A DNA stretch of 64,000 bases from Erythrobacter sp. (GTDB lineage Bacteria; Pseudomonadota; Alphaproteobacteria; Sphingomonadales; Sphingomonadaceae). The position numbers were made by a program, and so were the translations under genes. Positions within the stretch are counted from its first letter, which is position 1, and each line of letters starts with the position of its first letter. Shown piece after piece: positions 32,839 through 43,015 of the stretch. The stretch spans positions 665,230 to 729,229 of the forward strand of contig NZ_JASJAP010000001.1 of the NCBI RefSeq assembly GCF_030066995.1, written 5' to 3'. Under the pieces are notes generated by a model. The model ran no database searches. It was not told the origin of the DNA and saw only the letters and a program-made list of their open reading frames with translations.

Positions 32839-35439
32839 ATGACCAAGACGGATTTCGCCTGGCACGCAGTAAGCGCTGAGCAGGCTCTTTCGGAACTGGG
32901 CTCTGGAGAGGGTGGGATTACCGAGGCGCAGGCCGACGCTCGTCTTGCTCAATTCGGACCCAACCGGCTGCCCGAGGCGCGGATGCTCGGGCCGCTTCAA
33001 ATATTCCTCCAACAGTTTCGCAGCCCGCTCATATATCTTCTTGTTGTCGCCGGAGTTCTCTCGCTGGTGCTCGGTGATCGCTGGGATGCGATGTTCATTT
33101 TCGGCGTCCTTCTGCTCAACGCCGCGATCGGAGCTTTCCAGGAACTGAAGGCCGATGCGAGCGCACGCGCGCTGCGATCTCTCGTGCCCCACGCCGCCCG
33201 TGTTAGAAGGAGCGGCGTTACGAGAGATATTGCATCCGAAGATATCGTGCCGGGCGACGTGGTGGAATTGGAAAGCGGCGTATCGGTCATTGCCGATATG
33301 CGGCTGATCGAATCCGCCGGGGTCGAGGTCGATGAGTCGACCTTTTCCGGCGAATCCATGCCCGTGACAAAGCGGGCGGACGAAAAACTCTCCGAGCAAA
33401 CCCTGGTCGCCGACCGCACCAACATGCTTCACGCGGGCACATCGGTGGTCGAGGGAAGGGCGCTGGCGGTGGTCACGCAGACGGGCGCTGCATCGCAACT
33501 GGGCCACATCGATCGCACCCTTGCCCAGGCGGCGAGAAGCGCTGAGGCGATCCCGCTTGTGCGCCGAATGGCCGTACTCGCTCGTCAGATTGCAATTCTT
33601 GCGATGGCGCTAATCCTGGTGCTGGGGGCTTTGCTTGCGGTGGAAGGGCAGGGGTGGCGGGAGATAGTGCTACTCGCGATCGCGCTGGCTGTTGCGGCCA
33701 TCCCGGAAGGACTCCCGATCGCTGTCACGGTTGCGCTCTCGGCTGCGGCCAGCCGAATGGCGCGGCGCAAGGTAATCGTGAGGGCACTTCCAGCGGTCGA
33801 AGGATTGGGCGCCTGCACCCTGATCGCCAGCGACAAGACCGGCACCCTTACGGTCAATCGATTGACGGTTGAGCAGGTCGCGCTGCCGGACGCCACTGGA
33901 ATTGCGCGAGCCGACTGGCTGTCTGATAGTGTCGACCACGCGCTATCGCGACTGGCCGAGGCGGCAGGTCTATGCAACGAAGCTAAGCTCGGCGCGCTTG
34001 GAAGCCCTGTAGGCGATGCAGTCGACGTGGCCTTGCTGGATTTCGCGCGCGAAAACGGAACCGATGTCAAGCGCTTGGTCGAAGCTGATCGTTTGTCGAT
34101 TGTCCCTTACGAGCCTGCGCTTCGATACGCAGCGGTCGAGGCCGAGTTCGGCTCGCAAGTTCGCACGGTTGTAAAAGGCGCGCCGGAAACCGTGCTTGCG
34201 ATGTGCAGGAATATGGACCGGGACGCGCTGCCGATCGCCGACAAGCTTGCGAAGGAAGGATACCGGGTCCTCGCCCTTGCCGAACGGCAGCAGCAAAACG
34301 GCGACGGTCACCTTCACGATCACTTGCACGATCTTGAGCTTCTCGGCTTTGTTGGTTTGACCGATCCGCTGCGCCATGGAGTAGTCGAAGCGGTCGCCAA
34401 GTGCCGCGAAGCCGGTGTCGCAGTCGCGATGATAACCGGCGATCACCCCGCCACCGCGCTTGCCATCGCACGCCAGCTTGGGATGGACGCCGACGAAGGC
34501 GATGTGGTGACCGGCGAGCAGTTGCAAACGCTGCCCGAAGACAGCGAGGCCTTCACAAGCCGCGTACTCTCTGGTCGGGTTTTCGCGCGTACGGAACCCG
34601 CGCAAAAGCTCGCGATCGTAAAGGCGCTGGAGGAAGCTGGCCACACGGTCGCAGTCACGGGCGACGGCGTCAACGACGGACCGGCGCTGCGTATGGCGGA
34701 TATCGGTATCGCAATGGGGCGCGGCGGCACCGATGTCGCCCGCGGCGCCTCCGATCTGGTGCTCGCCGACGACAACTTCGCAACCATTGTCGCCGGGATC
34801 GAAGAGGGTCGCGTCACCTTCGTCAACATCCGCAAGATCGTGCTGTTCATGCTTGCGACGGGCGCAGCGGAAATCCTCATGTTCCTGCTGGCGATCTCGC
34901 TTGGCTTGCCGATGCCGCTCACGCCCGTGCAACTGCTCTGGCTAAATCTCGTGACCAATGGTGTGCTCGACGTGACCCTTGGCTTCGGGCGCGGGGATGG
35001 AGACGAACTCAAGCATCCCCCGAAGCGCAAGCTGGCGTCGCTCCTTGATCGCGATGCCCTGGTTCTGATGATGCCGGGAGCGGTTCTGATGACCGCGATT
35101 GCCGTGTGGGTGCTGCATGATCGGATCGCGCTTGGAATGTCGATCGAGGATGCCCGCAATCACGTGCTTTTGATGGTTGTGACGTTCCAGATCGCCTTCC
35201 TGCTCAGCATCCGAAACCTGACGCTGCCCTTCTGGCGCTGGCACGCGCCTGAGAATGGCTGGATGTTCGTCGGGATGGGCGTTGCCATCTTGCTGCAAAT
35301 CGCCGCGATGAATGTCCCGCTTTTGCAGAGTTTTCTCGATACGGATCGGGTCGCGCCGAGCTTTCTCTTGCTGTGCTTCGGTGCGGCGCTCGCGGTGCTC
35401 TTGGCGACCGAACTTGCCAAATTTGGTCTGAGGCGCTGA
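32839..35439 (+). CDS. P2-type cation-transporting ATPase
   Basis: This is an 866-residue P-type ATPase with the N-terminal cytoplasmic domain, DESTFSGESMPVTK loop, PEGLPIAVTVAL, phosphorylation motif SDKTGTLT (D332), MITGDHPATA and TGDGVNDGPALR. The PEGLP motif and length place it with the calcium/sodium-type P2 pumps, close in style to mycobacterial CtpF. In helix M6 the sequence is LNLVTNGVLDVTLGF, with asparagine where SERCA has aspartate 800, so its cation is unclear. It stands alone, divergent from fixLJ. Confidence 0.9.
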   Translation: MTKTDFAWHAVSAEQALSELGSGEGGITEAQADARLAQFGPNRLPEARMLGPLQIFLQQFRSPLIYLLVVAGVLSLVLGDRWDAMFIFGVLLLNAAIGAFQELKADASARALRSLVPHAARVRRSGVTRDIASEDIVPGDVVELESGVSVIADMRLIESAGVEVDESTFSGESMPVTKRADEKLSEQTLVADRTNMLHAGTSVVEGRALAVVTQTGAASQLGHIDRTLAQAARSAEAIPLVRRMAVLARQIAILAMALILVLGALLAVEGQGWREIVLLAIALAVAAIPEGLPIAVTVALSAAASRMARRKVIVRALPAVEGLGACTLIASDKTGTLTVNRLTVEQVALPDATGIARADWLSDSVDHALSRLAEAAGLCNEAKLGALGSPVGDAVDVALLDFARENGTDVKRLVEADRLSIVPYEPALRYAAVEAEFGSQVRTVVKGAPETVLAMCRNMDRDALPIADKLAKEGYRVLALAERQQQNGDGHLHDHLHDLELLGFVGLTDPLRHGVVEAVAKCREAGVAVAMITGDHPATALAIARQLGMDADEGDVVTGEQLQTLPEDSEAFTSRVLSGRVFARTEPAQKLAIVKALEEAGHTVAVTGDGVNDGPALRMADIGIAMGRGGTDVARGASDLVLADDNFATIVAGIEEGRVTFVNIRKIVLFMLATGAAEILMFLLAISLGLPMPLTPVQLLWLNLVTNGVLDVTLGFGRGDGDELKHPPKRKLASLLDRDALVLMMPGAVLMTAIAVWVLHDRIALGMSIEDARNHVLLMVVTFQIAFLLSIRNLTLPFWRWHAPENGWMFVGMGVAILLQIAAMNVPLLQSFLDTDRVAPSFLLLCFGAALAVLLATELAKFGLRR

Positions 35440-35486
35440 TTTCCGGTTCCCAGGGCTGCCGAGCGGTGCCAGTGGGACGCGCCCGA

Positions 35487-36644
35487 TCAATCGCGCATGG
35501 CCACCCGCATTCCATCCTCGATCATGCTGCCGGGATTGATGATGACAACCGCACCATCATCCAGCCCACTGAGCAGCTGTGCGTGCTCGTCGTTTAACTG
35601 GCCCAACTCCACGGTGGTCACACGGGCGCGCCCGTCAATCACCGCGAAGACCTGCCATTCGCCATTGGGTCCGCGAAACAGCGAACCGATGGGCAGTCTT
35701 AGAGTGTCGTTATCACGCCATAGCTCAATGGTCGCATCGATCTGGTAGCCATGGCCAAGTCTGGCCGCCTGCGAAGCGGGATCGGCATCGAAGCCGACAA
35801 TGACGTTTACGCGCTGTTCCTCGATCCCGAGAGCCGAAATTCTGAGCTCCCCAAAGGGCTCGACCCGCTCCACTTTGCCGACCAGCGCATCGGGGCCGCC
35901 CCACTGCGTGATTTCGACACGGTCACCCGGCGTCACTCGCACGGCCTCGCGCGACAGGAGGTCGACCACGACTTCGATCGAGCTCGGATTACCGAGCGTT
36001 ACCAGCGGGGTTCCTTCGGTGATGACGCCCTCGCTTTCGTTGATCACGGAAAACACCTCGCCCGAAGCCGGAGCGCGCACATCGATCTTACCTCCGCTGC
36101 CTTCGCCGCTCGGGTTTGCGAGCATGGCGCGAAGCCGTGCAACATCGGCGCGCGCCTGTTGTTGAGCCGACCGGTCGGTGGCGACACGGGTGCGCGCCGC
36201 CTCAAGCTCGGCCTTCGGAAGGAAACCGCGCTTGAAGATCGCTTCGGCCCGTGCAAGGTCGCGCTGCGATTGCTGATACGCCGCCCTCGCTCCCGCCTCC
36301 GCCGCTTGCGCTGCAGCGAGAGACCCGCGCATTTCGTCCCGAGTCCTTTGGTCAAGCGGGCTTGAAGGGCGACCGGTCATTCTGGTGACGAGTGCGCCGC
36401 GGCTGACGGTATCGCCTGGCTCCAGCTCGATGCGCGAAAGGTAGCCTGTGACAGGGGCTGAAACCACATACAGCTCGTGCGCGCGGGTCACTCCGTCATC
36501 GGTGATCCCGACCGTCATCGGCCCGCGAGAGACCGTGTCTGTGTCCACCGCGACCGCTTCCGGCCATAAGGAATAGACAAGCGCTGCGATTAGCAGGGCA
36601 GCGATCAGGATCGCCCAACGCCAGCGTTTGATCCGTTCCATCAT
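35487..36644 (-). CDS. HlyD/MacA-like periplasmic adaptor (membrane fusion protein)
   Basis: The 385-residue protein has one N-terminal membrane helix (WAILIAALLIAALVYSL), a long alpha-helical hairpin (about residues 115-190, TRDEMRGSLAAAQAAEAG), a lipoyl-type segment APVTGYLSRIELEPGDTV, and a beta-barrel part. It links an inner-membrane ABC transporter to an outer-membrane duct. Its start overlaps the stop of the FtsX-type permease (TGATGATG), so adaptor, permease and ATPase form one system. Confidence 0.88.
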   Translation of the reverse strand: MMERIKRWRWAILIAALLIAALVYSLWPEAVAVDTDTVSRGPMTVGITDDGVTRAHELYVVSAPVTGYLSRIELEPGDTVSRGALVTRMTGRPSSPLDQRTRDEMRGSLAAAQAAEAGARAAYQQSQRDLARAEAIFKRGFLPKAELEAARTRVATDRSAQQQARADVARLRAMLANPSGEGSGGKIDVRAPASGEVFSVINESEGVITEGTPLVTLGNPSSIEVVVDLLSREAVRVTPGDRVEITQWGGPDALVGKVERVEPFGELRISALGIEEQRVNVIVGFDADPASQAARLGHGYQIDATIELWRDNDTLRLPIGSLFRGPNGEWQVFAVIDGRARVTTVELGQLNDEHAQLLSGLDDGAVVIINPGSMIEDGMRVAMRD

Positions 36645-39007
36645 CAGTCCCGTGCTTTCAAAACTCGGACCATGTCGAGCCGCATAACGCGCCGAGCGAC
36701 GACGATGGCAGTCAGCATGGCTGCGAACAGAACAACGGTGGCGGATTCAGCGTATGTCGCGTTGGAGGGCGCAAAAGGCAGGCGGAACAGGTCGGATCCG
36801 AACATTCGCAGCATCAGTTGCGCCAGCCAGTATCCCGTAAAGAGCCCTACAGGGAGAGACGCGACGACCAGCAGGGCGATTTCGCCGATAAGCACGACCG
36901 CCACTTCGAACCGGTGGTATCCGAGCACTCGAAGCGTAGCGAGTTCATGCGCGCGCTCGGAGAATAGGATGCGAGCGCTGTTATAGACAACACCGACCGC
37001 GATCGCCGACGCAAAGCCGATGTAGAACACTATCATCGTGTTGATATTCTCATCGATCATCTGTTCGAACCTAGCCATTTCCAGGTCTCGGTCACCGATG
37101 CTAAGCACCGTCGGCATCGCCTTGAGATCCCTGAGAATGTCCGCGCGCTTGGACGCGTCGATAAGCAGCATGGCCGCACCAGCCGGGGCGCCGTCACGCG
37201 CCAGCACCTCAATGGTGCTTGGAGAGGCATAGGCGCGATTGCCGATGAACTCGTCGACCATCGCGCCGACGGTCAGCATAGCCTCGGTGCGCCTTCCTCC
37301 CAGCATCTTCACATAGACATTCTCGCCTGGCTCAACGTCCAGCTGGTCGGCCAATTGACGGCTCAGCATCAGGCCGCCCGGCGGCATGTCGATCGCGTTC
37401 CCAGCCTGATCGATCCGCGCAATCAGCTTTGCATCGGGAGGAACCGCCTCCAGCGCCGTGCGCTCCACCCGGTTGCGGTTGCTCATTTCGACACTGAGGC
37501 CGCGGACAGGTTCTACTCGCAGCACGCCGGGCATCTGCGCCAGCTCGTAAAGCACGTCTTCGTTGCGAGCCTCGGTAAAGGTGACGGAGATATCCTGCTG
37601 CTGCGAGCGGAAGAAATAGGATTCGAGCATGAACTTGCTTGAATCGATGAATTGCAAAGTCGAGAATAGCAGCCCCATCGACAACGCCACGCCACCAACC
37701 GTCATCGCCGAGCGGGTCGGCCAACGCGCAATATGCCGCACGATCATGTGGCCAATAGCAGTGAAACCGGCTTTCCGGCCTATGCGCTCAACTGCACCGG
37801 CGCGATAAATGGGGGGAGGGGGAGGCGACATGGCCACCGCTGGCACCAAACGTGCCGCCGACCAAACGCCACTGACTGCACCGATGGCCGCCGAGGCGAC
37901 CGCCAGCAAGCCAGATCCCAGAAAGACGCTCGGCGCCAGATTGAAGCGCAGAATTGGGAAATGATAGTGCCGCGCGTAGAGCTCGGTCAGTGATCGCGCC
38001 ATCCAAATCCCTGCGATCGTTCCAAGTATTGTGGCAAGAATGGCAATCGCGATCGCGAATTTGAGATAATGCCAGACGACGGCGGCATCCGAATAGCCGA
38101 AGGCCTTGAACAAACCGATGAGTGATCTTTGCGTAAGGATCATCCGGCCGAGCACGACGTAGACAAGGAACGTGGCGACCAGCAAGAAAACGGGCGGGAA
38201 GATCCGAACCATGGCTTCAAGCTGATCGAGCTCGCTCTCGAGAAAGACATGGCTTGGATGATTGTCGCGGCCATAGGCGCCGGTCCCGCCATAGGGCTCA
38301 AGTATCCGATCAATCGCGCGGATCACATCCGCTTCCGATGCGCCGCGTTGGAGTTTGACCGACAGAGCGTTGATCGCCTCGGTCCGGTCGGTGGCCGCTT
38401 CGAGCGCTCCTTCACCCATCCAGAAGACGCCAAAGCGCGTATCGTCTGGCACGATATCGCCAGGTGCAAGCGCGTTGACGTAGTTGGGAGCCAAGCCAAT
38501 TCCGACGACCCTGAGGCGTTGCTTTCGCCCATAGATGATTGCATCGAACTCATCGCCGGGGCCAACGGCATTGGCGAGCGCGAAGGGTTCGTCGACCACG
38601 ACCTCTCCAGGCTGGTTAAGCGCCGGCATCCGCCCACTTTTCAAGGTGACGAGGTTGATCCGATCCCGCCCTCGCTCATCGACCGATTGCAGCAATGCGC
38701 GCACCGCCTCGACCCTATCTGGGAAATCGAGGATGGCATATTGGAGGATCGATCCCTGCGCCTGCTGGACGCCCTCGATCTTGGCTACTTGATCGATAAC
38801 GCTGCGAGGCGCTCGCGTCATACTCGCGAACACGTCTCCAAAGTTGTTCTCCGAGTAGTAAAGCTCGCGGGTGTCAAACAACGAGCGGTGAACGCCCATT
38901 GACAGGATGAAGGTGGCGGAAGCTGCGGCAAGCACGACCGCGATGGCCAGCGCCTGTCCACGCATGCGCCACAGGTCGCGCATGAGTTTGAGGTCGAGCG
39001 CCTTCAC
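36644..39007 (-). CDS. FtsX-family ABC transporter permease
   Basis: This is a 787-residue membrane protein with two FtsX/MacB_PCD halves. A signal-like first helix ([20 protein letters not shown]) precedes a large periplasmic domain. A first membrane block lies near 270-400 and a second near 670-787 ([42 protein letters not shown]). The layout matches DevC/MacB-type permeases, but the ATPase is a separate gene. The cargo may be a lipid, peptide or macrolide-like compound. Confidence 0.88.
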   Translation of the reverse strand: MKALDLKLMRDLWRMRGQALAIAVVLAAASATFILSMGVHRSLFDTRELYYSENNFGDVFASMTRAPRSVIDQVAKIEGVQQAQGSILQYAILDFPDRVEAVRALLQSVDERGRDRINLVTLKSGRMPALNQPGEVVVDEPFALANAVGPGDEFDAIIYGRKQRLRVVGIGLAPNYVNALAPGDIVPDDTRFGVFWMGEGALEAATDRTEAINALSVKLQRGASEADVIRAIDRILEPYGGTGAYGRDNHPSHVFLESELDQLEAMVRIFPPVFLLVATFLVYVVLGRMILTQRSLIGLFKAFGYSDAAVVWHYLKFAIAIAILATILGTIAGIWMARSLTELYARHYHFPILRFNLAPSVFLGSGLLAVASAAIGAVSGVWSAARLVPAVAMSPPPPPIYRAGAVERIGRKAGFTAIGHMIVRHIARWPTRSAMTVGGVALSMGLLFSTLQFIDSSKFMLESYFFRSQQQDISVTFTEARNEDVLYELAQMPGVLRVEPVRGLSVEMSNRNRVERTALEAVPPDAKLIARIDQAGNAIDMPPGGLMLSRQLADQLDVEPGENVYVKMLGGRRTEAMLTVGAMVDEFIGNRAYASPSTIEVLARDGAPAGAAMLLIDASKRADILRDLKAMPTVLSIGDRDLEMARFEQMIDENINTMIVFYIGFASAIAVGVVYNSARILFSERAHELATLRVLGYHRFEVAVVLIGEIALLVVASLPVGLFTGYWLAQLMLRMFGSDLFRLPFAPSNATYAESATVVLFAAMLTAIVVARRVMRLDMVRVLKARD

Positions 39008-39744
39008 CAGGTGATCTCCGACGGGTGGATGCGGTGTGTGTTGCTTTCGATCCGCGCGATCTTGCCGTCGAGAAAATGGAACACCCGGTCGGCCATCGCG
39101 GCTATCCCGGCGTTGTGCGTGATGATCAACAACGTAGTGTCAAGCTCACGATTGGCGGCTTCCAGCGTTTCTAGCACTCGTACACCGGTTTTGCTGTCGA
39201 GCGCTCCGGTCGGCTCATCGCACAACAACACGCCGGGTTGCTTTGCTATGGCACGGGCGACAGCGACGCGTTGCTGCTCTCCTCCAGAGAGTTGGGCCGG
39301 GTAATGGTGCCTGCGGTCGGCTAACCCCACCAGCTCAAGAGCGTCCGCTGGGTCCATCGGATTGGTTGCGATATCGGTGACCAGACGGACGTTTTCTTGT
39401 GCGGTCAGGCTCGGGATAAGGTTATAGAATTGGAAAATGAAGCCGATATGCGCGCGGCGAAACCGGGTCAGATCGCGATCATCCAATGCAGTCAGTTCGA
39501 TCTGATCGTAGTGGAGAGTGCCCGATGTCGGTCGATCCAATCCTCCGACAATGTTGAGGAGCGTGGACTTTCCGCTGCCCGAAGGACCGAGAAGCACGAG
39601 GATTTCTCCCTTGCGAATGTCAAAATCCACTCCGCGCAACGCGTGCACTTCGGTTTCGCCGGTGACGTAGATCTTGCGCAGGTCGCGGCCCGAAAACGCG
39701 CTCCGGTCCATTTGCATTGTGTCCGCTTGGCCATCGACGTGCAT
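39004..39744 (-). CDS. ABC transporter ATPase (MacB/LolD/DevA type)
   Basis: This 246-residue ATPase has Walker [10 protein letters not shown], the Q-loop [14 protein letters not shown], signature [16 protein letters not shown] and Walker [12 protein letters not shown]. This is the lipoprotein/macrolide export branch. It overlaps the permease start by 4 bp. A TACG element lies about 35 bp upstream. Confidence 0.93.
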   Translation of the reverse strand: MHVDGQADTMQMDRSAFSGRDLRKIYVTGETEVHALRGVDFDIRKGEILVLLGPSGSGKSTLLNIVGGLDRPTSGTLHYDQIELTALDDRDLTRFRRAHIGFIFQFYNLIPSLTAQENVRLVTDIATNPMDPADALELVGLADRRHHYPAQLSGGEQQRVAVARAIAKQPGVLLCDEPTGALDSKTGVRVLETLEAANRELDTTLLIITHNAGIAAMADRVFHFLDGKIARIESNTHRIHPSEITW

Positions 39745-39776
39745 GGCGCCAGAATAACGAGGCGTGGTCGCCGCGC

Positions 39777-39790
39777 CTTACGTAGATGCC
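39777..39790 (-). promoter_or_regulatory. Candidate FixJ-type site upstream of the ABC export operon (weak)
   Basis: GGCATCTACGTAAG on the minus strand, 33 bp before the ATPase start. It matches the core and the GGCA end but differs at the G after TACG. Confidence 0.35.
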
Positions 39791-40035
39791 GCAGTTTCGG
39801 GCGCTGAGTTTGCGAGCTAAGAAAGCACAGCGATGCCGCCGAAACGAACGAGGATCGCTGCCATGAGGCCACCCGCTTGGGCGACCCCATCTAGCATTCA
39901 AATCCCTGGCGAGCCGTATCCGCCAGCATCCATTTCGCTGTGCGCAACAGCATAGGCCAGGAGCCGCACGCTCGCCCTCCAATCCCAATGAACCTTGCAC
40001 CGACTTGATCTGAGTGCGTCCGCGACCCTCGGAGG

Positions 40036-40049
40036 TTTGCGTAGTTACC
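40036..40049 (-). promoter_or_regulatory. Candidate FixJ-type site upstream of DUF2267-ppsA-pfkB
   Basis: GGTAACTACGCAAA on the minus strand (TTTGCGTAGTTACC on plus), 65-78 bp before the start of the DUF2267 gene. It differs from the 43970 site by two bases. The plus-strand form resembles the CGTAGTTnCC pattern I recall from rhizobial FixJ targets. Confidence 0.5.
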
Positions 40050-40113
40050 CGCTTTGCCGCTGCTCATAGCCTTGGATATTTCCTCGCTTGACGAGGGCAA
40101 ACGGGAGACTGTC

Positions 40114-40554
40114 ATGAGTACCACAATCCTGCCACTGTTCGACAAATCCTTGCAGACAACCGCAATCTGGCTTGAAGAGATTCAGTCCGAGATCGGCCCG
40201 GACCGAGCGTTCGCCTGGCGGGTGCTGTCGGTTGTTTTGCAAAACCTGCGCGATCATTTGCCGCTTGAACTGACCGCCCATCTGGGTGCGCAACTGCCGA
40301 TGATTGTGCGCGGCACATTCTACGACAAGTTCGATCCGACCGGTCTTCCCAAACAAGAACATGGGGCTGACGATTTCCTGACTTCGATATCCGATGGACT
40401 GCACGGCAGTCGCGGCGTTGACCCTCGAGAGGCTGTGCATTCTGTCTTCGGTGTTCTCGACCGCCATCTGTCGCGAGGCCAGATCGACAAGGTCATTCGA
40501 TCCTTGCCACGCGGAATCCGCGCGATGTGGCCGGAGACGGAAGCAGCCGACTGA
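40114..40554 (+). CDS. DUF2267 family protein
   Basis: This is a 146-residue soluble protein. The start MSTTILPLFDKSLQTTAIWL at 40114 is supported by a nearby GGGAG. IGPDRAFAWRVLSVVLQNLRDHLP, HLGAQLPMIVRGTFYD and FGVLDRHLSRGQIDKVIRSLP are the helix pattern of DUF2267. Function is unknown. The family commonly sits beside universal stress proteins and oxygen-limited metabolism genes. It is the first gene of the ppsA operon. Confidence 0.85.
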   Translation: MSTTILPLFDKSLQTTAIWLEEIQSEIGPDRAFAWRVLSVVLQNLRDHLPLELTAHLGAQLPMIVRGTFYDKFDPTGLPKQEHGADDFLTSISDGLHGSRGVDPREAVHSVFGVLDRHLSRGQIDKVIRSLPRGIRAMWPETEAAD

Positions 40555-40601
40555 AGACAGCCGTCGGAGACGATCGACCCGCAGGAACGGGCGGGAGTAA
40601 A

Positions 40602-42992
40602 ATGAAAGCTGATCAGATCATTCGTTGGTTCGATACGCTATCTCGCGACGATGTGGCGATCGTCGGCGGCAAGAACGCTTCGCTCGGCGAAATGATCAGC
40701 GCACTTGCCGTCCGGGAAATTCGTGTGCCTCCAGGGTTTGCGACCACGGCGAACGCATTCCGCAAATACTTGTCCGCAAATCATCTGGAACCGGTGCTCA
40801 GCGAAGAATTGGCCAAGTACCACGATGGCACGTCAAGCTTGTCGCAGGCTGGTAAGGCGATCCGCACTGCCATCTTGGCCGGCGAATGGCCTGAGGACAT
40901 CGCCCAGGCGATACTCTCTGCATATCGTGAGCTGTGCGAGCTTGCGGGTGAAGACACCGCCAGCGTCGCTGTGCGATCCAGCGCAACAGCCGAAGACCTG
41001 CCCGACGCGAGCTTTGCCGGCCAGCAGGAGACCTTCCTGAACGTATACGGGGAGAAGGCATTGCTGGATTCCTGCAAGCGCTGCTTTGCCTCGCTCTACA
41101 CAGACCGTGCCATCGTCTACCGAGAACTGAAAGGATTTGCTCACGAAGCGGTCGCGCTCTCGATCGGTATCCAGCGGATGATCCGCTCTGATGCGGCTGG
41201 GGCAGGTGTGATTTTCTCGATTGACACCGAGACTGGATTTGATCGCGTTGTGCTGATCAATGCGGCCTGGGGGTTGGGTGAGAGTGTCGTGCAAGGTGCC
41301 GTTGAGCCTGACGAATACCATGTCTTCAAACCGCTGATAGAGGGCGCTGACCTTGTACCGATCATCGAGAAGAGGAGCGGGCTGAAGCAGCGAAAACTGG
41401 TCTATTCCTCAGGTCAAAGTGGCGCCCGCTGGATCGATACCGAAACAGCTGAGCGGCAGAGCTATGTACTTTGCGACGCAGAAATCCTGATACTCGCGCG
41501 CTGGGCGACGATCATCGAAGAACACTACGGCTGCGCGATGGATATAGAATGGGCGAAGGACGGGGCAGACGGTGACCTGTTCATCGTTCAGGCACGACCG
41601 GAGACCGTACAGGCGCAGACGCGGGCCGATGTCTTGCACACTTCTAGAGTGCTCAGGCCCGGGCCGGTTCTGGCGAGCGGACAAGCGATTGGATCGGGAG
41701 CCGCGTCAGGACCAGTTTGCGTGATTGCTGGCGCGGACGAGATCGATCGCTTCGTCGATGGCTCGGTCCTGGTTACCGGCGTCACCGATCCCGACTGGGT
41801 TCCGGTGATGAAGCGCGCTGCGGCGATCGTGACCGATCATGGCGGGCGCACTTCCCACGCCGCGATTGTCAGCCGCGAGCTCGGCGTGCCTGCTATCGTC
41901 GGATGTGGCGATGCTACGACAAAACTCGAGGATGGCCAGCGGGTGACGGCCAACTGCACTGAAGGGGATCGCGGTCTCGTCAACGATGGCGAGGCAGATA
42001 TCTGCCAGGAAAGCATCGATCTCTCTTTGCTGCCTGCAACCCGCACGCAGGTGATGCTGAACCTCGCGGATCCCGGCGCGGTCTATCGCTGGTGGAAACT
42101 GCCTGCCGATGGAGTGGGATTGACCCGGATGGAATTCGTCATTTCAAGCCGGATCAAGGTTCATCCCATGGCCCTGATAGAGCCTATGCGCGTCGCCGAT
42201 CCTCGCCATAGGGTTGCAATCCGACAATTGACGCGTGGGTTTGACAGCCCGACCGAGTACTTTGTTGACCAACTTTCGCGCGGGCTCGCGCGGATCGCCG
42301 CGCTCCAGTTTCCCAGGAAAGCCATAATCCGGTTCAGCGATTTCAAATCCAACGAGTACGCCGATCTGATTGGCGGGCGGGTTTTCGAGCCGTTTGAGGA
42401 GAACCCGATGCTCGGATTCCGCGGCGCGGCGCGATATGTCTCGCCACTGTTTCGGGAGGCGTTCGCGCTGGAATGCCAGGCAGTGCGCCGCGTGCGCGAA
42501 GTCATGGGATTTACCAATGTCGCGGTAATGGTGCCATTCTGCCGCACGGTCGGCGAGGCCGATAGAGTTCTGGCCGAGATGGCTGCCAATGGGCTTGAGC
42601 GCGGTAAGCAAGGGCTTGAGGTTCTCGTCATGTGCGAAGTGCCAAGCAATGTCGTACTCGCCTCAGACTTCGCCCAACGCTTCGATGGCTTTTCGATCGG
42701 GAGCAATGATCTCACTCAATTGACGCTCGGGATTGATCGTGATTCCGAATTGCTCGCGGAACAGTTCGATGCGCGCGATCCTGCGGTGATGTGGATGATC
42801 CGACATGTTATTGACGCGGCTCACAGGCACGGCGCTACAGTCGGCCTGTGTGGCCAGGCGCCGAGCGATCATCCCGAATTCGCGGAGTTCCTGGTCGAAT
42901 GCGGGATCGACTCGATTTCGGTCAGCCCCGATAGTTTTGTAGAGGTCAAGAACCACGTCGCTGTGGCCGAGGAAGCCATTTCCAAGATGTAA
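40602..42992 (+). CDS. ppsA: Phosphoenolpyruvate synthase
   Basis: Converts pyruvate, ATP and water to phosphoenolpyruvate, AMP and phosphate, allowing gluconeogenesis from three-carbon acids. Length is 796 residues. The start MKADQIIRWFDTLSRDDVAI at 40602 follows a GGGAG site. The N-terminal ATP-grasp part (VRSSATAEDLPDASFAGQQET), the phosphohistidine swivel (GGRTSHAAI, near residue 419), and the C-terminal PEP domain (IGSNDLTQLTLGIDRDS, VGLCGQAPSD) are complete. pfkB follows 23 bp later. Confidence 0.96.
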   Translation: MKADQIIRWFDTLSRDDVAIVGGKNASLGEMISALAVREIRVPPGFATTANAFRKYLSANHLEPVLSEELAKYHDGTSSLSQAGKAIRTAILAGEWPEDIAQAILSAYRELCELAGEDTASVAVRSSATAEDLPDASFAGQQETFLNVYGEKALLDSCKRCFASLYTDRAIVYRELKGFAHEAVALSIGIQRMIRSDAAGAGVIFSIDTETGFDRVVLINAAWGLGESVVQGAVEPDEYHVFKPLIEGADLVPIIEKRSGLKQRKLVYSSGQSGARWIDTETAERQSYVLCDAEILILARWATIIEEHYGCAMDIEWAKDGADGDLFIVQARPETVQAQTRADVLHTSRVLRPGPVLASGQAIGSGAASGPVCVIAGADEIDRFVDGSVLVTGVTDPDWVPVMKRAAAIVTDHGGRTSHAAIVSRELGVPAIVGCGDATTKLEDGQRVTANCTEGDRGLVNDGEADICQESIDLSLLPATRTQVMLNLADPGAVYRWWKLPADGVGLTRMEFVISSRIKVHPMALIEPMRVADPRHRVAIRQLTRGFDSPTEYFVDQLSRGLARIAALQFPRKAIIRFSDFKSNEYADLIGGRVFEPFEENPMLGFRGAARYVSPLFREAFALECQAVRRVREVMGFTNVAVMVPFCRTVGEADRVLAEMAANGLERGKQGLEVLVMCEVPSNVVLASDFAQRFDGFSIGSNDLTQLTLGIDRDSELLAEQFDARDPAVMWMIRHVIDAAHRHGATVGLCGQAPSDHPEFAEFLVECGIDSISVSPDSFVEVKNHVAVAEEAISKM

Positions 42993-43015
42993 GTCTCGCA
43001 AGGGAATGCCATTCG

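Larger units (their letters stand above)
39745..40113. other. Divergent promoter region between ABC operon and DUF2267 operon
   Basis: About 369 bp with a TACG element near each side and no credible gene. A ribosome site (GGGAG) precedes the DUF2267 start at 40114. Confidence 0.5.
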
